In this document: one piece after another, positions 21,596-32,239 of the stretch
Layout: the number at the start of each line of letters is the position of its first letter
How positions within the stretch are numbered: position 1 is the first letter of the stretch
DNA from: Oidiodendron maius Zn
Taxonomy: Eukaryota; Ascomycota; Leotiomycetes; Myxotrichaceae
NCBI GenBank assembly: GCA_000827325.1
Contig: KN832872.1
Location: 558,001 to 622,000 of the forward strand
Direction of reading: 5' to 3'
Length of the DNA stretch: 64,000 nt
Translations under genes and position numbers: made by a program
The notes under the pieces: generated by a model
What the model saw: only the letters and a program-made list of their open reading frames with translations
What the model was told of the DNA's origin: nothing
The model's database searches: none

Positions 21596-23050
21596 ATGTG
21601 GCCATTGATTAGTCTCAGACGGTCCTTTCAGTCATCAATAACAAAATGTTCCTACCGACGGAATCTTCTGACTCTCGCGATCGAAACTTCATGCGATGAC
21701 ACAAGTGTAGCTGTGCTGGAGAAGCACTCTGACAACTCGGCGACTCTACACTTCAATTCGAAGATAACCTCCGATAATCGAGCATATGGAGGAGTATATC
21801 CAATTGTTGCCCACGAATCACATCAAAGGACCCTCGCTAAGCTCGTACATGACGCTCTACAAAGTCTTCCCTCCCCAATACCCTCAGCAGCAGACTTGGG
21901 AAATGCTATTTTAATAACGGGAGTGCAAGGTGCGGAGCTGAAGAAAAAGCCTGACTTTGTGACTGCCACAAGAGGGCCTGGTATGCGAGCGAGTTTGATA
22001 ACGGGAGTGGATACAGGAAAAGGTTTGGCCGTAGCCTGGCAGGTGCCGTTTCTGGGAGTGAACCACATGCAGGCACATGCCTTAACACCACGATTAGTGG
22101 CTGCATTGGACTCTACCCGTACAGCATGTACTGGAAATGCGAATCACTCCGACATTAAAAACGATGCAGGGCAGTCAGGAGAGCGTCCGCTGATGGCGCA
22201 CCCAAAGTTTCCCTTCCTCTCACTACTTGTTTCTGGTGGGCACACGATGCTAGTCCATTCTAAGGGACTTTGCGATCACGAAATCCTCTCACAAACCTCA
22301 GATATAGCCGTTGGGGACATGCTGGACAAATGCGCGCGAGATATACTACCTCCGGAAGTTTTAAACTCGTCTGGGAGCGTTATGTATGGTCCCACGCTTG
22401 AACGTTATGCTTTCCCAGATACGAACACATTGGCTAACGACTATGGCTACACTCCGCCTGCTTTAAGGGGAAAGAACGCTGTAGACAAGTTGAGGCAGAG
22501 AAGCAAGCGTGTTATGCAGTATTCCTGGACTGTTGATCAACCTTTATTACATCCTGGTCCAGGAGTTACACCTGATAAATTTGCTGCTAAGCTTTCATTC
22601 TCAGGGATTGGTAGTAGCGTGAAGGGCATTATAACAAGATATCCTGGGATGGAGGACAACGAACGACGGGATCTAGCACGGGAGGCTATGCGTGTTGCGT
22701 TCGATCATCTGGGGTCCAGACTGCTGTTGGCCCTGCGGAAACTTGCCAACAGTGGTATGAGTATTGAGACTCTTGTTGTATCTGGTGGCGTAGCGAGCAA
22801 TCAGTACCTCAAACATGTGTTGCGAGCGCTTCTGGACTCCAGCGGCTTCAAGGGCATAAATCTGATATTTCCGCCACCCAAATTCTGTACAGATAATGCT
22901 GCAATGATCGCTTGGGCTGGCATTGAAATGTGGGAAGCAGGCTATACGACCGACCTTAGCGCCATGGCAGTGAGGCAATGGGCTATTGACCCAAATGCCA
23001 GTGACGGCGGAATCCTTGGTATTGGAGGGTGGATTAAAGATGTATCCTGA
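21596..23050 (+). CDS. QRI7: Mitochondrial tRNA N6-threonylcarbamoyladenosine transferase (Kae1/TsaD family)
   Basis: A single exon of 484 residues. Qri7 transfers the threonylcarbamoyl group to A37 of ANN-decoding tRNAs in mitochondria. The first ~23 residues are rich in Arg/Ser/Leu with no acidic residue (MWPLISLRRSFQSS), a typical mitochondrial presequence, followed directly by the family start LAIETSCDDTSVAVLE. Other marks are YGGVYPIVAHESH, RGPGMRASLITGVDTGKGLA, the metal-binding GVNHMQAH (His157 and His161), LVSGGHTMLV, and the C-terminal VSGGVASNQYLK and CTDNAAMIAWAG. Two low-complexity insertions relative to bacterial TsaD are present (around residues 95-118 and 172-200), as in other fungal copies. 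The frame is intact and it has no close functional neighbour. Confidence 0.95.
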   Translation: MWPLISLRRSFQSSITKCSYRRNLLTLAIETSCDDTSVAVLEKHSDNSATLHFNSKITSDNRAYGGVYPIVAHESHQRTLAKLVHDALQSLPSPIPSAADLGNAILITGVQGAELKKKPDFVTATRGPGMRASLITGVDTGKGLAVAWQVPFLGVNHMQAHALTPRLVAALDSTRTACTGNANHSDIKNDAGQSGERPLMAHPKFPFLSLLVSGGHTMLVHSKGLCDHEILSQTSDIAVGDMLDKCARDILPPEVLNSSGSVMYGPTLERYAFPDTNTLANDYGYTPPALRGKNAVDKLRQRSKRVMQYSWTVDQPLLHPGPGVTPDKFAAKLSFSGIGSSVKGIITRYPGMEDNERRDLAREAMRVAFDHLGSRLLLALRKLANSGMSIETLVVSGGVASNQYLKHVLRALLDSSGFKGINLIFPPPKFCTDNAAMIAWAGIEMWEAGYTTDLSAMAVRQWAIDPNASDGGILGIGGWIKDVS

Positions 23051-23875
23051 AGTTGCAATCTGATGTAAACTAGTCTGAGAGTGGCACTTCACGCCCTAAA
23101 GCAGCACCTAACCTGCCCAGCCTGTGGCTACATCCACCATTCCCCGGTCACCACGGATATGAAGCTCCAATTGACGAGATGCTTGGTGCTAGCGCATTGG
23201 GCATCTTTCAGAGGGATGTTAACTATTGGAAGTACTTGATGATTGAAATCGAGAATTCGTATATTCTTGAGACGAGCCTCTCTGGAGCCTAACAGTGTGA
23301 TCCTCGGCAGTCTCAAACTGGACGTCAATGAGGAAGCCGAGATAACGAGGTTGATTTGTGCTTAGTTGAAAGAAGGATATTTAGTCGATTGGGGTTATGA
23401 GTCATGGATGAAGTTTGATTAGCTTCCGACTGGGGTAATGCATTTACTGAAATTTAACTTCAGAAAATATAGAGTTTTGGAGTCCAACTAGCTCATCTGG
23501 GACTCATGTAAATACAGCGTGATGATGGCCGCTACAACAGACACATTTTTGACAGGCGGTAAGAATAATCTCAGCACAGGAGCCCCATCAGGATCGTAGC
23601 AAGCAACACGTGAAGCTAGTTAAGTACTTTAGATTGATAATGTACTGGAACATTTCAACAACAAGCGAACAATATATCCTAACAAAATGCTACCGGAGCA
23701 ATATCTTGTATTTCAATTCAATATGTAGCTGGAATGGCTAGGTGCAAGGTTTCGACGCTTCGTCCACCTCGTAGAAATCTACCAGAGTCTTGGCTATTAC
23801 TATAACGGAAGATAAACCAGAGTCGAAATAAGGGCCGTCAATGGCCACCCTCGGTTTTTATTATCCACAAATTTC
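23051..23875. other. Convergent intergenic region, QRI7 to coiled-coil gene
   Basis: About 0.8 kb between two stop codons. Only short frames without family likeness. No repeats or RNA genes seen. Confidence 0.45.
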
Positions 23876-24768
23876 TCAGCTGAACTCAAGTTTCTCTTTC
23901 TGGTACTCCAGGGCATGGATCTCCTCCATGAGCTCCTTTTTGACACGACCCAGGTTGATGATAGCGAGATTAAGCCTCTGAGCCTCCTCGCGCAAAGATT
24001 TGGTTTTATCGTCAATATCATCCTCGCTTTGCACATCCAAGCAGCGTCGCAAAGCCGCTATCTCATCATCTCTCTGCTGTAGAGCCAACTCATCCAGCCA
24101 AGCGTTGGACATCAAGATCTTAATTTCTTTATCCTTGTCGTCGAGTGCACTGTTGGCGGAGTCTTTAACCTTGATGTTCTCATCTTGTAGGTCGGAAATT
24201 ATGGCCAGGAATTTGAGCTTAGACTGGCGCAATTCCTCAATTTTCACAGTGGCCATCTCAAGTTTGGCATTATGGAACAATGTGCTAGCTCTCGTAGGAG
24301 AGACATGACCAGTTGGCGAATTTTTGGTGACCTTGCTCCGAGAGGTGCGAGGGGATACGATGCATTTTGTGGCACTACCAGGAGTAACAGTAATGCCTGG
24401 TGGGGAACTAGTAGATGAACTTTAAAACAGTCAGCATACTGGTAAATTCACGAAAGCCCTTCATATCTGAGTTACGTAGCGACAGACGTTAGAGCAGATG
24501 TGTCGGATTGCTTGCCAGCATGCGAGATGGAATTGATGCTGTTCAAGGTATACCTGTTAGCTAAGGATCTGGCAGTGAACCGAAATATAGTCGTAGGTAG
24601 AGAAATCCAGGGCACAAAGAACACAGTGGGAAGAACAAGTCGAGCAAAAGATGTGGTTATTTTGTAAATCGAAGGGTGTAAGAAACTCTAAACTTACCTA
24701 TGTAGCGAAGTCAACGAGGGAAGGCTATTAGGAAAGCCAGTTTTAATCGAAGTGTAGCAGTCTGCCAT
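23876..24768 (-). CDS. Coiled-coil protein of unknown function
   Basis: Reconstructed as three exons, 24768-24698, 24553-24476 and 24419-23876, giving 230 residues. Both introns (144 and 56 nt) have GT-AG ends and branch points (TAGCTAAC before the first acceptor, GCTGAC before the second), and the total is in phase. The N-terminal ~95 residues are Ser/Thr-rich and basic (KCIVSPRTSRSKVTKN). From about residue 97 on, the protein is almost continuously helical and charged with heptad-like Leu/Ile spacing, typical of a coiled coil (for example MEEIHALEYQKEKLEFS at the end). I do not recognise the family. The main uncertainty is the first exon, since short exons can be mis-called by eye. Confidence 0.68.
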
Positions 24769-26045
24769 GTTGCTGACATTGATTTAACGCATCTGCAATC
24801 TTCTTCTTGTTCCGCGAAAAGGCAGGGTTGAGGCGATTATTGAAAAGTGGATTATCAGCTGGTAAAGGTAGGATACCAGAGGTCTATGCAGGGCAATTGA
24901 CAGGTGAATTTATACCTGGAGGATACAAAGTGAATTTTTGCATTCATGGCTCTGAATTATGACTCCATGACAAAGACTAGTAAAATGCATTCAAGACACA
25001 TTTACAGGAATGTAGGCTGGCAGTGAGCATATAGCTTTATTCTTGAAAGGGCTACTATGAAAGGAAAGCATAAGAGTTGCCAATAACGATGGAGAAGGAA
25101 ACTCACTCAACTAGGAGGTCGAGGGAGGTGGGAATGGAGTTAGAGATGGAGGAGAGCACGAGTGATTACACTGTATTGCATTAAGAAAACGTGCTATAGG
25201 TTGCATACTTAGAGTATAGGCGGGAGCCTTCTTTTTATCTTTTCATCTTTTTTTATCCTACAATAAAGCAATAAGAATGAGAACTTAGCTACCCAAGAAT
25301 GAACACACTGAAAAACACACTGAAAAACATACTGATGGAACACACCGACAGAATACCGCAATTGAAGGTCGATAGTTAAATGAAAAGGAATGTCGACAAG
25401 GTGTAAAGGAAGGCCGTGAAGATAAAAGAAGGAAGGAGTTTGGCGGGTGCACCAGTGGGGGTCAGAATTCGTTACGCACCCAAATTTAACCACAAACACA
25501 CCAAGACCGCTCTCTTTGTAACGTTATAAATTTGTAAACTTGTAATATAAATATATATAATACCGTATATATGGATTAGTTACCCTCTACAGAGTAGTCT
25601 TACGCGCGAAAGTTTTATTTTAAAATCGAGATGTAAGGTACCGTTTTAAAAATTTGTTTTCTAATATAGCTAGATCGTAAACTATAAGTTTTTATCTAAT
25701 GCCCTAGCTTTACTGAAATTCCAATGGGTAATTGCTATTCTAGCTTATGTATAAATATCTATTTCACTTTAAGAAGATTGGTTCTTAGACTAACTTATTA
25801 TAACTATATAAAGTAGGTAGATTTTGGGGTGTTTTCAGTAAATTTGGGGGAGAGGTGGTGCACCACTGGATGGCAAATTGCTTAGTCATCAATACAACGC
25901 TTTCCCCAGGTTGGAATCGGGCCTCGTGCTGCCTCGTTCTTTCAAGTCTTCTAATCGACCCCTCCGATATCTCCAACTCCCATTTCGCGACCTTAGCATT
26001 TCATCACCCAGCACCGACACAATCAGGAAAACCGGCAGCCAAGCT
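24769..26045. other. Intergenic region with an AT-rich island
   Basis: About 1.3 kb between the divergent starts of the coiled-coil gene and SF3B6. Roughly 25500-25860 is strikingly AT-rich with many TA steps, like RIP-altered or decayed repeat DNA, but I find no terminal repeats or coding remnant. Around 25300-25335 a short direct repeat (ACTGAAAAACAC twice, then a diverged copy) is visible. The last ~150 bp are the SF3B6 leader. Confidence 0.45.
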
Positions 26046-26637
26046 ATGAGTCGAGGCGGTAAACTTGCACCCGAGGTCAATCGGTATGTGGCGAGCCTCG
26101 GTGTGGTGAGAGCGTGCGCGTGCTAACTTCTGTGCCCAGAGCTTTGTTCGTGAAGAACTTAAGGTGCGCCCGAATCCTTCGAAAAATATATATCTGTGAT
26201 CGAAGATAATGGAGAAAATACTTACTGGCAGTAGCTACAACGTCACACCCGAGGAACTCTTCGACCTCTTTGGAAAATTCGGCCCTATTCGGTATGTCCT
26301 CCAGGCATAGTGCTTCAATGTTCAGAGAGTGAAATACTAATTCCATGCAGTCAAATACGCCAGGGCATCGCCAATAACACAAAGGGGACGGCATTCGTCG
26401 TCTATGAGGACGTAATGGATGCCAAACAGGCCTGTGATAAGCTGAACGGCTTCAACTTCCAAAATCGCTATCTCGTTGGTGAGTCTTGCCCGGGCCCAAA
26501 CGACTTCGTCGCCACCAACTCTCTAACAACCTGCAGTACTATATCATCAGCCAGAGAAGATGGTACGGTCGAAAGAGGACCTAGAAGCCCGCAAGGAGAA
26601 TTTAGAGCAGCTCAAAAAGCAGCACGGTATCGAATAA
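26046..26637 (+). CDS. SF3B6: Splicing factor 3B subunit 6 (p14, SF3b14)
   Basis: Five small exons, 26046-26083, 26140-26163, 26232-26291, 26351-26478 and 26537-26637, give 116 residues, the normal size. It is the U2 snRNP SF3b subunit that sits next to the branch-point adenosine. A single RRM fills the protein: [20 protein letters not shown] with RNP2, [20 protein letters not shown] with RNP1, then the conserved [15 protein letters not shown] and a helical tail ending KKQHGIE. All four introns (56-68 nt) are GT-AG. Intron density is high for so short a gene, common for this family in fungi. The frame stays open for a further 81 codons after the TAA stop. Confidence 0.95.
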
Positions 26638-27508
26638 CAAATAGACGGGCCTGCGGAACGCATCAACCCATCTCGAGCTTCTCTTGCAGAAGTGTCCGTG
26701 GGTCCGTCTACGAGTATGTCTGGCGGGCGGAAGGCCAGCGCTCGTTCACTTTCCGGCGAGAATAAGGCCCGCCGTGGTGCAGGGAATGGGCGACCTCATA
26801 TTTTACCTTCGCCTGGAAAGGACGAGTCGAATGGGTTTGTTTCTTTTATACGTGGCTTGGTTCCTGCTTTCCGGCGTTAATGGAATATTCTTGCTCGGCT
26901 GGGCAGAATAGGACTTTATACAGAAAATGTCCATGGCTTCAGGCTGGCGGTGAATTCTCGCGATCTGGTTTCCCTTCCATATAGCGTGTTCATGTTTGAT
27001 ATTGCTATGGCTCCGGGATTTCTAAATTAAGATTCGCCGGCGCTGCACATATCGCAGCCCAGCTAACACAACCCTCGGCCGCTCCCTCTCGTGCGATTTA
27101 GAGATCCTGTGATCCGGAATGTACAGCCCGAATAATAATCCAGTGTGACCATGTTTTCCTGCAGACGAGATAATCCGGCATGATCAACATCACGCCGAGA
27201 GAGTGTGACCACGTGGGCCATTTCACGATGCAGGCTGTCATCAAGCGCGGTTACTGTAAGTCCAGACTGCTAGGTGGGATGCAGGTAATATGGCAGGCTG
27301 GTGGATGGTTGTCAGCCCCGCATTCCGGTCTTGGCTTATCTCCTACCCCCTCTTCCAACCCCCAAGTACAAATACCAGCTGCCACCCTGAAACCAGGTTC
27401 ACCTTGCAACATCACCTCAAACTTCAAATCGGAGCCAAAGACAGTCCCGCACTCTATACTGAAAGCCCAATAAGCCCTCCTGGACTGTTTCTCATCTTCC
27501 ATCTCATC
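26638..27508. other. Region downstream of SF3B6, including an open in-frame tail
   Basis: After the SF3B6 TAA (26635-26637) the same frame is open to a TAA at 26878-26880. It would read a basic Ser/Gly/Arg-rich stretch ending FVSFIRGLVPAFRR. This may be 3' UTR that is open by chance. The remainder to 27508 is the leader region of the next gene, with CT-rich sequence at about 27340-27500. Confidence 0.4.
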
Positions 27509-27699
27509 ATGCACGGAACGGACTGTCCTAAGTGTGGAGCCAGTGGTCAAAGCAGCAAGACCTGCTCTTCGTGTGGCGCCGTGAGTGTCCCATTTGTTGC
27601 TTCGTAGCTGTTATCACGATATGATATGTGCATCTATATCTACAGCGAGTTAACTTCCTAACACTACTGATATACCCGTCTTAGAGCTGCCCCAATTAA
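27509..27699 (+). CDS. 28-residue CxxC microprotein, intron-containing
   Basis: Two exons: 27509-27580 (24 codons) and 27685-27699 (4 codons plus stop TAA). The 104-nt intron has a GTGAGT donor, a CTAAC branch and a TTAG acceptor. The protein is rich in Cys, Ser and Gly, with CPKC and CSSC pairs and a fifth Cys near the end (SCPN). This looks like a half zinc ribbon or a metal-binding knuckle. Without splicing the frame would run into intron sequence and lose the last Cys. The spliced C-terminus, CSSCGASCPN, resembles small Cys-rich proteins I recall being predicted in other filamentous fungi, but I cannot verify that here. The leader before the ATG is CT-rich, as for expressed genes. Function unknown. 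Confidence 0.62.
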
Positions 27700-28552
27700 A
27701 CCCGTTCACTCTTGGACGCAATCATGAGGGATACTAGCGCACGAGGTTTTCTAGTGGAGTAAGGGTGTTGCTGGTTTAGCTAAGGTTATAGCTCGTGGGA
27801 TGAATACGTATACAGGTGGTCTCATTGGGTTTGTGTGGATCCGCTGGTGGGTGGGCTTGGAGTGGCCCTTTCTCTAAGAATTTTGGAAGAATGATCGCTA
27901 TTGTTCTAGGTGCTTAGGCTTGGTCGTTGTGGCTTGACTACTTGTGAACCCGAGTACTATGACATTATAGCCCGATATATGTATGCAATGATAAACCGAA
28001 CGCTGGGCGATACCTGTGATCGATTGAATGTGGACATGGTTACAACCCCACGTGATTATCGCCCTCTCGTTTTCCCAGGCACCTCAGCGCACCTCTCCAT
28101 TCCTTTGCCCTAAATAATAAATTTTAAATACCTGCTTGCGTAATCTCCCAATTCTATCATTCTGCGCTGTCTCTATAACATTGTCCCACGTGATTGTTCT
28201 AATTTAGGACGTGAAATGACCACCCTGAAGCAGTACTGGGTAGAGCGAGCTGCGGCAGTTGACACTGTACCGCCACACTCCCTCTATCACGAGCACAGCC
28301 GCAGCCTCTTTAACCTCAACACATCTGCCTCCAGATCTCTGTATGACATGTCGTCAACTCTGGATCCTACATTCCTTTAACCTCTCCCGTATCCTTTGGG
28401 CCGATACCCTTAAACTGCACGACTCTTTCTTTGACAATTACACCAAGGCTCCCCTCAGCCTGAGACACTTCTACTAAGGACGGCGTCTAACACTTTAAAC
28501 GTCACTCTCAACAACACACAGTTCTTCGAATGTTCTTCTGATAAAAGTCGTT
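27700..28552. other. Intergenic region before the STIMATE-like gene
   Basis: About 0.85 kb with only short frames. From about 28100 to 28550 it is CT- and CA-rich and probably contains the promoter and leader of the next gene. No repeats or RNA genes recognised. Confidence 0.4.
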
Positions 28553-29823
28553 ATGCACCCTTCATCGGGCATCGGGCCCACTCTCGCCCAAGATACCTCT
28601 CCTACAACCACACTGTTCATGTCTGCAATAGCATCTATCGGGGTCACCATTCCCACTCCTCTCTCCTCAGTCGCCTCTAGCCTCGACATAGCAGCAGCTA
28701 TCTCCTCTAACCTCAGCGAACCCTCGATCCCTGATAATGGCGAATGTCGTCTCCTCGGCCCCTTTGCGATATTTGTCCAAGGTGCTTTGGGTCTCCTGGC
28801 GATGATGTCTCTCGTATACAAGCGATATAGGGAACGCCCTCAACGGCCGCTAAAGATATGGTTTTTTGACGCCTCCAAACAGGTATGGGGGAGCGTTCTG
28901 GTCCATATTGCCAACTTACTCATGAGTATGTTGAGCAGTGGCCAATTCAGCATCAAAGTGAGCCCAGTTTCGGTTGAGGCCAGGGCAGTTGCAGAGCTGG
29001 TTGGAAGGATGGTAGATGCGACGGGCAAATATCAGCCTAACCCATGCAGCTTTTATTTACTAAACTTAGCCATTGATGTGAGCGCAGCTAACACTACCCT
29101 CAGCTTGGGATGAATTAAATGCTAATGTCTCTGCAACAGACCACTGTCGGGATACCTATCTTGATCTTCCTGCTTCGAATCTTCACCGCACTCTTCCTCC
29201 TGACCCCTTTTGGCTCGCCGCCTGAATCAATCACATCTGGCAATTACGGCACACCCCCTAACACCTGGTGGTGGCTAAAGCAAGTAATAATCTACTTCAT
29301 GGGCCTCATGGGCATGAAATTTTGTGTCCTGATAATCTTCCTCGTCGCTCCTTGGATATCCCGAGTCGGAGACTGGGCTCTACGCTGGACGGAGGGCAAC
29401 GAGGCTCTACAGGTCGTGTTCGTGATGCTGGTATTCCCGGTCATCATGAATGCAACACAATATTATATCATCGATTCCTTCATCAAGAAGCAGGCTACTG
29501 AGCATGAGCTCATTCCTGACGATAACGAAGAAGAGAACCGTTCATACGATGAATCGGCTCGTGGGTCTCTTGATGATCTCCATAGTGAAGAAGAAGAGGA
29601 TGACCAGGAGGTATGGGCAAAGGGGAAAGTGGGCCGTCCTATATCGGCCAATGAAAGAAGAGGAGGAGGTAGCGGAAATCAAACACCGCCGAAGGCAGCC
29701 AATACGGATTATGACCCTCAATTCGACGGGGATAATAGTCCTACGGTGATTGGGAGTGCAGATAGTGTGAACACTGAGCGAACTAGATCGTCAAGTGTTG
29801 GTCTAAGGAATCCTGTAAAGTGA
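28553..29823 (+). CDS. STIMATE/TMEM110-like multi-pass membrane protein
   Basis: Two exons, 28553-29077 and 29140-29823, give 402 residues. It belongs to the family of yeast vacuolar membrane protein YPL162C and animal STIMATE, which works at ER-plasma membrane junctions in calcium entry; the fungal role is not established. Membrane segments are visible near LLGPFAIFVQGALGLLAMMS, in GSVLVHIANLLMSML, in GIPILIFLLRIFTALFLL, in FMGLMGMKFCVLIIFLVAPW and in VVFVMLVFPVIMNATQYYII. Family-typical points are WFFDASKQVWGS, and NPCSFYLLNLAID joined to TTVGIP across the 62-nt intron. The C-terminal ~110 residues are acidic, Ser-rich and presumably cytosolic (EEENRSYDESARGS, DLHSEEEEDDQEV). Confidence 0.9.
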
Positions 29824-31016
29824 GATAGGGCATGGCGATTTGGCAACTTGTATTGGCAAAATAGTTGGTTATGGGAAGACGGACTGTAAGACACGTCCGC
29901 ATATGGGTTTTCGGCGGGTGCCATGTACACAAAGGCGTTGGTGGGACTGCAATTCAAACAACCATATATGCTAGGCGCTGGGGCGTATCTATTGGCATTC
30001 AGGCATGGAGCCCAGCGAACTGAGATTAGTACATTGAATTCACTTCTCTATATATTCAAAACGAAGATAAACTAAAAATGAGCATTTTACATGCCACTAA
30101 CAAATGAAGTATATTCTTGAGTGGTATTTCTTTCCTGCAATGGCTAAAGTCAGCCTACGACAACCCCAATTTTATGATACAGCAACCACGGTATGGAAAC
30201 AAATATCTAAAATGCATTAAGACTAGACATACGACTAATTCAAGGAAAACATAAATCTGTCGCAGAAGAATATCCAGCAAGGCTCACGTACCTCTAATAA
30301 GCCCTTTTATACAGGGGAGTTGTAGGACATGACAGTGATATCTCAACAGCCTATATTAGCTTGCTAATTTCGACCAAGAATTTGATGGCAGATTTGAAGG
30401 GCATATATAAAGCAACCATAGAATTAGAAATAATCTCTCATAATGGCTTCTTTAGGACATGTATTCTACCAGTCTAGACGATAGACATAGCCTCTTTCAG
30501 GAATCTCTAGGTTCATGATACTTGAGAAATATAAGGAGCTAAGCAGTTTAGTACTTCTACAATACTGCCTAGTATCAAACCTTATAGGTATCTCCCTTAT
30601 GCGTATACAAACTATCGTATATTGCTTATTCTTCATTCTATAAAATTTAGCCAGGGGGATGTAGATATTATACATAGAGAGGGTATAGAAGCCAAAGGAG
30701 ACATAGCGCGCCGCAGTTCAGAATATCTTATACAGTGTACAGCCGATTTAGAAATGAAGTAGAGTAGAAATCCAAAACATGTTCTCAACTCTGATATCAT
30801 ATGCATGTATGGATTGCATTGGTTCATTCATTGATGTGAGAGAATTTTATCTCCGTGCCAGGAGATCCTATGCCCCGAGATTTAGTAACAAAATAGCATG
30901 GCAAAATAATGCTTTGAACACCCTCTACTCCACCGCCATTGTCTCCATATCTCTATCTCCTCTCTCCTCCAGTTCACATAAATAAAAACCTACCGCGGCT
31001 TTCACGCACTTTCCTA
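29824..31016. other. Convergent AT-rich intergenic region
   Basis: About 1.2 kb between the stops of the STIMATE-like gene and coatomer zeta. It is AT-rich from about 30050 to 30960, with no frame longer than about 70 codons and no family likeness. It could include decayed repeat sequence, but no ends are visible. Confidence 0.45.
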
Positions 31017-31795
31017 TTACAAACCCTGCCTCAACCAATCACCTAACTTCGCCTTGCCGAACTGCGCGAGATTGTTCATGCCCTGCTCGCTCAGATCAAT
31101 ATTCTTCAGCTGCGCGACATCCTGGGCCGGTGCGCGGCTGACGCGCTGCATGATGATTGTGGGGTCTGTCTCGAGGATTACGCCGTCGTCGACAATCTCG
31201 TCGATGGCGAGTGAGAGGAGGTCGTAGTTTTCGACGATCGTACGCTTGTCTACCGATTGCCTATTGGATTTTTTTGTTAGCTCGCATTCACCGATTTCTT
31301 TCTCGTTGAAGAGTCTCTAGGGGCAAGTATAGGAGATATATAGGACAGAACGCACTTGAATAGCAGGTGCAGCGAGTCCCGGATTGCGAGGATGACATTG
31401 TACAGCATAATCTCATTCTCATCGAGGCTACCAACGACATACATCATGACGTCGGACTCAGACTTGTACAGCACAATTCTGTTGTCGTAGAGGATGATGT
31501 CGGCGGTCTGCTTCGCCGTCTTCTCTAGCAGGCCCTTCTCGAACGCCTTCTGCGCCTTCACGTCTGCGTACGGGAGTTGTGGAGCTGCTATAAGGACAAT
31601 CAGTACTTGTGCGAGACCACAGAGTTATGTTATGCGGCGTTGGAGTTGAAAGAAAGGCCGGGAGGGGAGGAGGGACGTACAGGTTCCGGGAGCATGGTGG
31701 GGAGCGTTATAGTATTTTGCAAAAACGCGGGAGCCGTCCTCGGAGCTGAGGATTATAATGGCATTGACGGAAAACAGGGACATGCTAGGTGCCAT
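31017..31795 (-). CDS. RET3: Coatomer subunit zeta (COPI)
   Basis: Three exons, 31795-31681, 31587-31356 and 31260-31017, give 196 residues. Zeta-COP is a small longin-fold subunit of the COPI coat that carries cargo from the Golgi back to the ER. The start MSLFSVNAIIILSSEDGSRV is typical, followed by VFAKYYNAP, the helix KAQKAFEKGLLEKT, IILYDNRIVLYKSESDVMMY, DENEIMLYNVILAIRDSLHL and, across the second intron, SVDKRTIVENYDLLSLAIDE with DDGVILETDP. All conserved blocks are present and in order. Introns are 93 and 95 nt. The upstream Met (MAPS-MSLF) at 31795 is taken as the start; an internal Met five codons later is the alternative. Confidence 0.95.
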
Positions 31796-32239
31796 GATTG
31801 CGGTGTTGGATACTGCTCGCTGGCGTCTAAGGCATGTGCGATATGATATGGGCAGTTATCAAAATCGCGAATGTGGTCGATTGGGGAGTTGGTGCCTGGA
31901 ATGTGAGGGGTTAACGCGAGATGTTCCAGAGGCGTTCAGTAACGGCGACGTGGACATAGAATATAGAATCTGGAAATTTTTGAAGGACTTTCTATGAATT
32001 TTTAATAAGCTGGTATTAGGTTTGGTAGAAATAGAAGTCTAGCCTCCAAAGTCATTATTACGTTGAGTTCTAGGCTTCTCTCAATAATACCATCCCACAG
32101 TGTGCACTCAGTACAGAAATGAAATCACAAACTCCATGCCGTTTATGCTGAATTCGTTAGGCGTAACATTTTCCCAGCCTCTAACACCGATTCTATCCCA
32201 ATAATTCCATGCAAACTCCAAAATACGCGACCAAGCCTG
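31796..32239. other. Intergenic region upstream of RET3, downstream of the SGNH gene
   Basis: About 440 bp. It should contain the RET3 promoter (transcribed leftward) and the 3' UTR of the SGNH hydrolase gene. No other feature recognised. Confidence 0.4.

Noticed and set aside
17413-23050. MFS, crotonase and QRI7 as a secondary-metabolite cluster
   Set aside because: No backbone synthase, tailoring enzymes or regulator nearby; QRI7 is a housekeeping gene. Only the MFS/crotonase pair might be co-regulated.
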